Position numbers and translations under genes: made by a program
Assembly: GCA_018267475.1 (NCBI GenBank)
Contig: JAFDYI010000006.1
Location: forward strand, 62,001 to 126,000
Direction: 5' to 3'
Length of the DNA: 64,000 bases
Source: Bacteroidota bacterium
GTDB lineage: Bacteria; Bacteroidota; Bacteroidia; B-17B0; Aurantibacillaceae
The notes under the pieces: generated by a model
Told to the model about the DNA's origin: nothing
Seen by the model: only the letters and a program-made list of their open reading frames with translations
Databases searched by the model: none
Part shown: positions 44,735-52,036 of the stretch, piece by piece
How the letters are laid out: each line of letters starts with the position of its first letter
Numbering within the stretch: the first letter of the stretch is position 1

Positions 44735-46237
44735 TTAATTATTTTGCAAATAACTTTCTGTTAAAATATGTTTATCAATTTTATGATTGTTGTTGTAAGG
44801 AAATTCTTGTAAAAAAATAAAATCAGAAGGAATCATATAAAAAGGCAGTTCTTTTTCCAAAAAAGAATGTAAGTGTTTTTTTTGTGTAGGTACATCTTCG
44901 TTGCCTTCTGAAATAACGAAACAAATAATTTTTTTTGTGGTTTGTCCTTTTTTTAAAGCTATTGTAACGGCATCTTTTATTTGTAGGTGCTTTTTAATGG
45001 TGTTGGTAATTTCTTGTAGTTCAATGCGAAACCCATTTAGTTTTATCTGCTCGTCTGCTCGTCCTGCAAAAAAAAGCAGGTTGTTTTCTATATAGGCCTT
45101 ATCACCGGTTTTAAAAGCAGGTTGATTGTTATGGGTAAAAAATTTTTCTTGAGTAAGGTTGTTGTTATTTAAGTAACCCGTAGCTATTTGTTCGCCTATA
45201 AGTACTATTTTTCCTGTTTTATCGGTTTCTTTTTCCTTTTCAAGATACCATCGTGCATCGGCGCTGCATAAGGCTATAGGCATTATTTCATGCGAACTTA
45301 TGATGCTGTCTGTTAGTTCTATTAAGGTGCTGTGTATGGTGGCTTCAGTGGCGCCATAGGCATTGATAATTCGCGCATTTTTAAACTTCTCTTTCAACAC
45401 TACACAGGTTGCTTTGGGTAACTCTTCGCCGGCAAAAAGGAAGGTATGCAAAGAAGGGAATTGCGTTTCATTAAAATCAGGGTGGTGCAAAAACAAAAAA
45501 ACAAAAGAAGGGGTGGACGACCACACGCTGCAAGAATGCTGTTTTATGCGCTGTAAAAAAAGCCCCGCATTTTTAACTGTTTTGTTGTCAATTAAAACTA
45601 AAGTTCCTCCTACTGAAAAAGCATGAATTAAATCACCTAAAGAAACATCAAAGCTAAACAAGGCTTGATTTAAAAAAACGTCGTTTTCATTAAAACCTAA
45701 GGGACTGGCTATTTGTTGTCTGTATGCGGTTATTGCTTTTTTTGATATTCGTACTCCTTTTGGCATGCCCGTAGATCCGGAGGTAAACAGTATGTGTTGT
45801 ATAAAATCAATGCCGTTGTTATCTGTTTTTTTTGAAGCAACAAGTGCTTCCTCTTCTTTTAAAACAAAATTAGGATAAATGGTTTCGTATATTTTAATAT
45901 CTAAGGGGGCAGAATCGCAATTGATTAAAATGGGGGAACCCGTTTGCTCTACTATGTTTTTAACCCGCTCTAAGGGATATACTGCATCTATAGGCACGTA
46001 GGTGGTTTGGCTGTGTATGCAGGCCAAAATAGCTATGCAAAAAAAAGATTCTTTATGCCCGTATATCAATACAGGTTGCTCTTTCGGGATTTGTAAACTT
46101 TGTATTTTTTTGCTGAGAGAGGTTACTTTTTTTTGTAGTTCGCCCCATGTGATGTCTGTATCGCTACCGGCAATTGCAGTTTTTTCGGGCGCTTTGTTTT
46201 CTTCTATAAATTGACGTGTATCAAAGCAATATTTCAT
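44735..46237 (-). CDS. Stand-alone amino-acid adenylating enzyme, DltA-like
   Basis: 500 residues, ANL-superfamily adenylation enzyme. ATP motifs: TSGSTGMPKGVRIS (A3), NAYGATEATIHSTL (A5), KTGDKAYIENNLLFFAGRAD (A7/A8) and the C-terminal lysine region NNNHKIDKHILTESY (A10). Length and the stand-alone form fit DltA, which loads D-alanine on a carrier protein, or a similar amino-acid activating enzyme of the NRPS type. No DltB, carrier protein or condensation gene is adjacent; the neighbour is a ferredoxin gene, 20 bases upstream on the same strand. The activated amino acid cannot be read by eye. Confidence 0.82.
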   Translation of the reverse strand: MKYCFDTRQFIEENKAPEKTAIAGSDTDITWGELQKKVTSLSKKIQSLQIPKEQPVLIYGHKESFFCIAILACIHSQTTYVPIDAVYPLERVKNIVEQTGSPILINCDSAPLDIKIYETIYPNFVLKEEEALVASKKTDNNGIDFIQHILFTSGSTGMPKGVRISKKAITAYRQQIASPLGFNENDVFLNQALFSFDVSLGDLIHAFSVGGTLVLIDNKTVKNAGLFLQRIKQHSCSVWSSTPSFVFLFLHHPDFNETQFPSLHTFLFAGEELPKATCVVLKEKFKNARIINAYGATEATIHSTLIELTDSIISSHEIMPIALCSADARWYLEKEKETDKTGKIVLIGEQIATGYLNNNNLTQEKFFTHNNQPAFKTGDKAYIENNLLFFAGRADEQIKLNGFRIELQEITNTIKKHLQIKDAVTIALKKGQTTKKIICFVISEGNEDVPTQKKHLHSFLEKELPFYMIPSDFIFLQEFPYNNNHKIDKHILTESYLQNN

Positions 46238-46257
46238 GCTTAAAAATAGGTTTATTC

Positions 46258-46608
46258 TTACAAATGCATCGCTTCTTTTTTTGCTAAAAGCTGCTCATCA
46301 GTTTCTTTATAGTCGTCGTCGGGTACGCAGCAATCAACGGGGCATACGGCAGCGCATTGAGGTTCATCATGAAAACCTTTACACTCCGTACATTTGTCGG
46401 TAACAATAAAATAAATATCCATGCTTACCGGTGTTTGCGGATCGCTCGCATCACCTTCCAATCCGGTGCTTAATCCTTTAAAGTGCCCGGTTACGGTGTT
46501 CCCGTCAGCAAAACGCCACTCGGCCCCTCCTTCATAAATGGCGTTGTTAGGGCATTCCGGCTCGCAAGCACCACAGTTAATACATTCGTCAGTTATTTTT
46601 ATAGCCAT
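46258..46608 (-). CDS. 2[4Fe-4S] ferredoxin
   Basis: 116 residues. Cluster motifs are [14 protein letters not shown] and, later, [20 protein letters not shown], where the second cluster has the longer insertion typical of the YfhL/FdxA-like ferredoxins of Bacteroidota. It carries low-potential electrons in the cytoplasm. ATG 46608 gives the standard start [13 protein letters not shown]; the upstream TTG at 46632 would lie inside the promoter. It is divergent from the acyl-CoA reductase gene across only 38 bases. Confidence 0.95.
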   Translation of the reverse strand: MAIKITDECINCGACEPECPNNAIYEGGAEWRFADGNTVTGHFKGLSTGLEGDASDPQTPVSMDIYFIVTDKCTECKGFHDEPQCAAVCPVDCCVPDDDYKETDEQLLAKKEAMHL

Positions 46609-46616
46609 TTTTAGTT

Positions 46617-46624
46617 TAGTTTTG
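46617..46624 (+). promoter_or_regulatory. -7 promoter element TAGTTTTG
   Basis: A perfect TAnnTTTG element 22 bases before ATG 46647 of the acyl-CoA reductase gene. It lies 5 bases from the opposite-facing element at 46630-46637. Confidence 0.5.
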
Positions 46625-46629
46625 CGCTG

Positions 46630-46637
46630 CAAATATA
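46630..46637 (-). promoter_or_regulatory. Ferredoxin -7 promoter element TATATTTG
   Basis: On the minus strand TATATTTG ends 21 bases before ATG 46608. It and the opposite-strand element at 46617-46624 occupy the same 38-base gap, so the polymerase footprints must overlap. Confidence 0.5.
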
Positions 46638-46646
46638 CAATCTAAA

Positions 46647-47687
46647 ATGGAAAAAAGGCTACTTGCTTTTATAGAACTAGGTCGTTTTTTACACGACTTT
46701 TTAACTCATAAAACCCATAACAATGGCTCTGTTTGGCATAAAAAATTAGAAAAAGCCATAGACGAAAGTTTTTTGCATAACGGTTGGTTTACGCGCCAAA
46801 ACGTATTAAAAGCTCTGCAAGGAATCGCTTTTATGCTAGATGAAAAAGAAATGACAGCCTTTGCAGTCAATATAAAAGAACCGGTACAGGCTAAAGTTGT
46901 AGCTGTTATTATGGCCGGTAACATACCTTTGGTAGGCTTTCATGATTTTTTATGCGTATTGCTATCCGGTAATAAAATTTTAGTTAAGCCCTCAAGCAAC
47001 GATACAATACTTCTTCTTTTTCTTATCGAATGGCTTATAGAAACAGAACCTTCTTTTAAAGAAAAAATAAGTTTATCTGAAAGCAAACTAAGCTGTTTTG
47101 ATGCTGTAATTGCCACCGGAAGCAACAACAGCGCTCTTTATTTTGAAAAATATTTCGGTAAGTATCCGCATATTATCCGGAAAAACAGAACCTCAGCAGC
47201 CCTTCTTACGGGAAATGAAACCCCGGAAGAACTAGGACTTTTAGGGCACGATATTTTTGATTATTACGGGTTGGGTTGTCGCAACGTTTCTAAATTGTGG
47301 GTGCCTAAAAATTACGACATCTCTTTGTTTTTCAAATCTATTTTTGGGTTTTCAGAAGTCATACAAAATAAAAAATACGCAAATAACTACGAATACAATC
47401 GGGCTATTTATTTATTAAATAATGAAAAATTTTTGGATAATAATTTTATCCTGCTAAAAAAAAGCGAAAGCCTGCATTCGCCTATTGCGGTGTTATTTTA
47501 CGAAGAATATGAAAACACAGAAGAAGTGTTAATGAAACTGAAGAAAAAAGAAAAAGAAATTCAATGTGTGGTTTCCCTTGTAAATACGGACTTTTCGCCG
47601 TGTTTTTTTGGGGCATCTCAAAGCCCAAAAATAAATGATTTTGCAGATAATGTAAATACGCTTGCTTTTTTAAATTCTTTAACGTAA
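46647..47687 (+). CDS. Acyl-CoA reductase (LuxC-like)
   Basis: 346 residues of the LuxC / acyl-CoA reductase family, which reduces acyl-CoA or acyl-thioester to aldehyde with NADPH. Recognisable blocks are VVAVIMAGNIPLVGFHDFLC, GNKILVKPSSND and the Cys-containing YYGLGCRNVSKLWVP. In Bacteroidota this gene is often found with the ferredoxin gene, as here (divergent, 38 bases away). No luxD or luxE is present, so bioluminescence is not implied. Confidence 0.88.
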   Translation: MEKRLLAFIELGRFLHDFLTHKTHNNGSVWHKKLEKAIDESFLHNGWFTRQNVLKALQGIAFMLDEKEMTAFAVNIKEPVQAKVVAVIMAGNIPLVGFHDFLCVLLSGNKILVKPSSNDTILLLFLIEWLIETEPSFKEKISLSESKLSCFDAVIATGSNNSALYFEKYFGKYPHIIRKNRTSAALLTGNETPEELGLLGHDIFDYYGLGCRNVSKLWVPKNYDISLFFKSIFGFSEVIQNKKYANNYEYNRAIYLLNNEKFLDNNFILLKKSESLHSPIAVLFYEEYENTEEVLMKLKKKEKEIQCVVSLVNTDFSPCFFGASQSPKINDFADNVNTLAFLNSLT

Positions 47688-47692
47688 CTTTA
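47662..47692 (+). promoter_or_regulatory. Probable promoter of the type IX substrate gene
   Basis: TTG (47662-47664), 20 bases, TAACTTTA (47685-47692; five of six fixed positions of TAnnTTTG). The start would be near 47697, 15 bases before ATG 47712. It lies across the stop codon of the reductase gene. Confidence 0.45.
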
Positions 47693-47711
47693 CTTGTTAA
47701 AAATATCACAC

Positions 47712-50495
47712 ATGATGAAAAAAATATATTTTTTTTGCGCTTCCATAACAACCTTGCTTGCCGGCGCGCAAACTCCCTTTTGGACTGAAAATTTTGGAAC
47801 CGGATGTAATCAGTTGCAATTGGCTAACGGCCTAAACGCCAGTGGTAATGGGGCCTGGACGGTTTCTATACTGGGAGCAGAAGACCCTCAGGCCAATACC
47901 TGGTATATTAGCGCCGAAGAAAACGGAAATGCAACCGGCGCCTGCGGCTCGGGCTGCGGCTCTAACCGCACCCTTCATGTAGGCAGTATCGCAAATAGTT
48001 CTGGTTTTTCACCTTGCTCTACGGGAGATTGCGGCGCTTCTTATGATGCGGGAGGAACATCTTCTATTGGAGGTACCTCTACGGGAACCAACAAGCGCGC
48101 CGAGTCCCCCACCATTAATTGCACGGGGCACAACAGCATAACCTTAGGGTTTCGTTTTATAGGAAACGGAGATGCGCTAAGCGATAATGCCTCTCTTTGG
48201 TATTACGACGGTACTACTTGGACACAAATAAACCCTTCCTTGAAATCATCGCTTTGTGGGGGGGGGCAAGGGCTTTGGAAATCGTTCTCCACTGCCTTAC
48301 CGGCTTCGGCTAATAATAACCCTAATGTAAAAATTGGTTTTTTATGGATAAATAATGATGATGGAGTGGGCACCGATCCTTCTATAGCGGTAGATAGCGT
48401 TACGCTTTCTGATGCTTCTACCTTGCCGGTAGTAACTATAGTGCCTTCAGCTACTACAATATGCCTAACAACGACACTCACTCTTAACGGTTCGGCAACG
48501 AATAGTCCTACTAGTTATTCATGGACGGCTAACCCATCTGCCGGAGTAACTTTTATACCCAATGCTACTACACCCACTGTAAATGCAACCTTTACCAGTA
48601 CTGGCACTTATACTTTTACATTAAGTGCTACCAACGCCAGTGGTACGGGCACATCTACACAAACGGTTACGGTGCTTTCTGCCGTTACGCCATCCGTTAA
48701 TATCACCGCAAACCCTTCAGGCACGGTGTGTCCGGGCACGGTAGTAACGTTTTCAGCAATGGCAACTAATGGCGGAACAAGCCCTTCGTACCAATGGAAT
48801 TTGAACGGAAGCAATGCCGGTACTAACTCGCCTACCTACACGCTTATTCCCACTAACGGCAATCAAGTGTATGTAACGCTTACTTCTAATGCAGCTTGCG
48901 CCAGCCCCAGCGTAGCAGTTTCCAACACCATTACTATAAATGTAGGGAATGTAGTACCATCGGTAAGCATTACGGCTAGTCCTACGGGTACGGTGTGTCC
49001 GGGCACGGTAGTAACGTTTTCAGCTATGGCAACTAATGGAGGGACAAGCCCTTCGTACCAATGGAATTTAAACGGAAGTAATGCCGGTACTAACTCGCCT
49101 ACCTACACGCTTATTCCCACTAACGGCAATCAAGTGTATGTAACGCTTACTTCTAATGCAGCTTGCGCTAGCCCCAGCGTGGCGGTTTCTAATACCATTA
49201 CGGTAAATGTAGGAGCAGTAGTACCATCGGTAAGCATTACGGCTAGTCCTACGGGTACGGTTTGTCCGGGCACGGTAGTAACGTTTTCAGCAATGGCTAG
49301 CAATGGCGGCACAGCCCCTTCGTACCAATGGAGTTTGAACGGAAGCAATGCCGGTACTAACTCGCCTACCTACACGCTTATTCCCACTAACGGCAATCAA
49401 GTGTATGTAACGCTCACTTCTAATGCAGCTTGCGCCAGCCCCAGCGTGGCGGTTTCCAACACCATTACTATAAATGTAGGGAATGTAGTACCATCAGTAA
49501 GCATTACGGCTAGTCCGTCGGGTACGGTGTGTCCGGGCACGGTAGTAACGTTTTCAGCAATGGCAACTAATGGTGGAACAAGTCCTTCGTACCAATGGAA
49601 TTTGAACGGAAGTAATGCCGGTACTAACTCGCCTACCTACACGCTTATTCCCACTAATGGCAATCAAGTGTATGTAACGCTTACTTCTAATGCAGCTTGC
49701 GCCAGCCCCAGCGTGGCGGTTTCTAATACCATTACGGTAAATGTGGGTTCAGGCACCTTAACTACAGCGGGCACTCAAACTATTTGTTCTTCGGGTACGG
49801 CGGTACTGTCAGCCGGAGGTACTAATTGGTTGTGGGCTCCCGCCTCTAGTTTAAGTTGCAATACTTGCGCATCGCCCCACGCATCGCCTAGCGTAACCAC
49901 TACATATACCGTTACATCAGTGATCGGTACTTGCACTTTATCGGCTACCGAAATGGTGGTGGTTAATCCAGGCCCTGCCATCTCATTTACGGCTGTTCCG
50001 GTTTCAAAAGGAGTGCCGCAAACCGTTAATTTTGTCAATACTACAAGCAATGCTACCGGCTATATCTGGAACTTTGGTGATGCCAGCGGCACGGTGGTAC
50101 AAACCAACCCAAGCCACGTATATAATGCTGCCGGTGCTTATACGGTTACACTTATTGCTTTTGGTACAAATGCCTGTAACGATACCCTTAGACAAACGGT
50201 TGTGATTGTAGATACCGTAGGACTTTCTATGCCCAATGTATTTACACCTAATGGAGATGGCATTAACGACTATTTTGCCCCTAAAGCACATGGTATGAGC
50301 ACGCTCACTTGTATTATTTACGACAGGTGGGGCGCTAAAATGGCTACACTGGATAATACCAATCAACAATACTGGGATGGACATACCTCGGCAGGTTTAG
50401 CTTGTACAGATGGAACCTACTTTTATATCGTTACCGCTACCGATGTTAATGGTAAAAATTATAGCCTAAAAGGATTTTTAGAGTTGATAAGGTAG
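47712..50495 (+). CDS. Large T9SS-secreted repeat protein (Ig-like repeats, PKD, type B sorting domain)
   Basis: 927 residues. Signal peptide (IYFFCASITTLLAGAQ), then a jelly-roll-like N-terminal domain (about 20-240), a PKD/Ig-like region, four near-identical 89-residue Ig-like repeats (about 327-680), a short cysteine-bearing domain, a PKD domain (IWNFGDASGTVVQTNPSH) and the type B sorting domain (PNVFTPNGDGINDYF, RWGAKMATLDN, DGTYFYIVTATD). Repeat units contain TVCPGTVVTFSAMATNGGTS. The type B domain means export across the outer membrane by the type IX system, where related proteins are adhesins or gliding-associated surface proteins. The role is unknown. Confidence 0.9.
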   Translation: MMKKIYFFCASITTLLAGAQTPFWTENFGTGCNQLQLANGLNASGNGAWTVSILGAEDPQANTWYISAEENGNATGACGSGCGSNRTLHVGSIANSSGFSPCSTGDCGASYDAGGTSSIGGTSTGTNKRAESPTINCTGHNSITLGFRFIGNGDALSDNASLWYYDGTTWTQINPSLKSSLCGGGQGLWKSFSTALPASANNNPNVKIGFLWINNDDGVGTDPSIAVDSVTLSDASTLPVVTIVPSATTICLTTTLTLNGSATNSPTSYSWTANPSAGVTFIPNATTPTVNATFTSTGTYTFTLSATNASGTGTSTQTVTVLSAVTPSVNITANPSGTVCPGTVVTFSAMATNGGTSPSYQWNLNGSNAGTNSPTYTLIPTNGNQVYVTLTSNAACASPSVAVSNTITINVGNVVPSVSITASPTGTVCPGTVVTFSAMATNGGTSPSYQWNLNGSNAGTNSPTYTLIPTNGNQVYVTLTSNAACASPSVAVSNTITVNVGAVVPSVSITASPTGTVCPGTVVTFSAMASNGGTAPSYQWSLNGSNAGTNSPTYTLIPTNGNQVYVTLTSNAACASPSVAVSNTITINVGNVVPSVSITASPSGTVCPGTVVTFSAMATNGGTSPSYQWNLNGSNAGTNSPTYTLIPTNGNQVYVTLTSNAACASPSVAVSNTITVNVGSGTLTTAGTQTICSSGTAVLSAGGTNWLWAPASSLSCNTCASPHASPSVTTTYTVTSVIGTCTLSATEMVVVNPGPAISFTAVPVSKGVPQTVNFVNTTSNATGYIWNFGDASGTVVQTNPSHVYNAAGAYTVTLIAFGTNACNDTLRQTVVIVDTVGLSMPNVFTPNGDGINDYFAPKAHGMSTLTCIIYDRWGAKMATLDNTNQQYWDGHTSAGLACTDGTYFYIVTATDVNGKNYSLKGFLELIR
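48690..49748 (+). repeat. Four tandem 267-bp near-identical repeats
   Basis: Units begin at 48690, 48957, 49224 and 49491, exactly 267 bases apart, each coding one 89-residue Ig-like unit. Near-identity at DNA level, including synonymous positions, points to recent expansion or homogenisation. Confidence 0.95.
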
Positions 50496-50588
50496 TAAAA
50501 GCCGATTACTTGATTTTTTTGATGCTTATAGATAGAAGCAAGTAGCTTGTCTTGCTTGAAGTTTCTCGTTGCATATAAAGTAAAATAA

Positions 50589-50596
50589 TACCTTTG
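50589..50596 (+). promoter_or_regulatory. -7 promoter element TACCTTTG
   Basis: A perfect TAnnTTTG element 18 bases before ATG 50615. A TTG lies 17 bases upstream, slightly close. Confidence 0.5.
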
Positions 50597-50614
50597 TGCT
50601 ATAAAAATAAAGAC

Positions 50615-51760
50615 ATGAGCACCGCTGTAGCAAAAAAAATACAAATGGTTGACCTAAAAGGTCAGTACCAAAAAATAAAAACAGAAGTAGATAAAGCCAT
50701 ACAAGAAGTGTTGGATAACACGGCTTTTATAAATGGCCCAGCTGTAAAAGAGTTTCAAGCTGATTTGGAAAAATACCTAGAGGTAAAACACGTAATGCCT
50801 TGTGCCAACGGCACCGATGCCTTACAAATAGCCATGATGGCTTTAGGCCTGCGCCCGGGCGACGAAGTAATTACCGCTAGCTTTACCTACATTGCTACCG
50901 CAGAAGTAATCGGTTTGTTAGGTCTTACGCCGGTATTGGTAGAGGTAAACCCTGATACCTTTTGTATAGATGCAGCGGCGATAGAAAAGGCCATTACACC
51001 AAAAACAAAAGCCATTGTGCCCGTACATTTGTATGGACAGTGCGCCGATATGGAAACTATTTTGGCTGTAGCTAAAAAACATAATTTATTTGTGATAGAA
51101 GATGTAGCCCAAGCTATTGGCGCGGTTTATACATTCTCTGATGGGAGGAAGTGCAAAGCCGGTACTATGGGTACAATAGGCTGCACCTCTTTTTTTCCAA
51201 GCAAAAATTTAGGCTGTTATGGAGATGGTGGAGCCATGTACACCAATGATGATGAATTGGCAAAAAAATGCCGCATGATTGCTCACCATGGGCAAAGTGT
51301 GCAATACGTACACGATGTATTAGGGGTTAATTCTCGTTTGGATACCATACAGGCGGCTGTGCTAAAAGTAAAATTAAAACACTTAGATGAATATGCCGCA
51401 GCGCGCAACCACGCTGCTGCCTTTTACGACAAGGCTTTTGCAAGCCACCCCAAAATAAAAATTCCGGTACGCAGTGCAAATTCCACGCACGTATTCCATC
51501 AATATACCTTGCAGCTTAACGGAGTAGATAGAAATAAAATAAGAGAAGGCTTGGCGGCAAAAGATATCCCCAGTATGATTTATTACCCCATTCCGGTACA
51601 CAAGCAAAAAGCCTACCAAAATGAGAATAATGCAAATACCAATTTTTCTAATACCGAAAAATTAGCCGCTTGCGTTTTATCTTTGCCCATGCACACCGAA
51701 CTAAATGACGAAACGTTACAGTATATAGCAGACCACCTTTTAACTTTACTAAAGAATTAA
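50615..51760 (+). CDS. DegT/DnrJ/EryC1/StrS-family sugar aminotransferase
   Basis: 381 residues, PLP enzyme that aminates nucleotide-linked keto-sugars. The PLP lysine is K197 in FFPSKNLGCYGDGGA. CANGTDALQIAM binds the cofactor phosphate and HLYGQCADM is the typical middle block. It is like WlbE/DegT enzymes for surface polysaccharide or O-antigen. ATG 50615 lies after the -7 element and gives the usual start. No other nucleotide-sugar gene is adjacent. Confidence 0.93.
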   Translation: MSTAVAKKIQMVDLKGQYQKIKTEVDKAIQEVLDNTAFINGPAVKEFQADLEKYLEVKHVMPCANGTDALQIAMMALGLRPGDEVITASFTYIATAEVIGLLGLTPVLVEVNPDTFCIDAAAIEKAITPKTKAIVPVHLYGQCADMETILAVAKKHNLFVIEDVAQAIGAVYTFSDGRKCKAGTMGTIGCTSFFPSKNLGCYGDGGAMYTNDDELAKKCRMIAHHGQSVQYVHDVLGVNSRLDTIQAAVLKVKLKHLDEYAAARNHAAAFYDKAFASHPKIKIPVRSANSTHVFHQYTLQLNGVDRNKIREGLAAKDIPSMIYYPIPVHKQKAYQNENNANTNFSNTEKLAACVLSLPMHTELNDETLQYIADHLLTLLKN

Positions 51761-52036
51761 TGGGTACCGCAAGTGTAAGTGAATAAATTACGAGCCGTAA
51801 CTATTCTTTTCTTTTTATTTTCCAACAGAATGAAAAAGTAAAAAAACTAAGTTACGGTTTATGCGTAAATAGATAATTGACTTTATAGCCATGGGCTGCC
51901 ATTCTGAAATGGAATTACAACCTTTTAATGGATATTTTTTTCGCCTTCATTAAGCCGCATTTTTTGTGTTATCAACCCCAAAAGCCTATCTTTGGGCGGC
52001 TTACCATATAAACGAATATTTTTTTATTTTTAGCTT
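51761..52036. other. 276-base intergenic region before the propeller-SpoIIE gene
   Basis: No gene is seen. It has an inverted repeat, CCGTAACT (51795-51802) with AGTTACGG (51850-51857), a full promoter at its 3' end (51963-51994), and a 22-base sequence (51911-51932) that recurs imperfectly after the next gene. Confidence 0.6.
51963..51994 (+). promoter_or_regulatory. Full-consensus Bacteroidota promoter
   Basis: TTTG (51963-51966), 20 bases, TATCTTTG (51987-51994). The predicted start is near 51999, giving a leader of about 38 bases before ATG 52037. Confidence 0.75.

Noticed and set aside
46647-47687. Bioluminescence (lux) locus
   Set aside because: Only a LuxC-like reductase is present; no luxA, luxB, luxD or luxE is seen.
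48690-49748. CRISPR-like array
   Set aside because: Repeats are 267 bases, in frame and lack spacers; they code a protein domain.
50536-50557. AAGCAAG/CTTGCTT stem after the type IX protein gene
   Set aside because: No T-run follows and the stem is AT-weighted; it is too weak to call a terminator.
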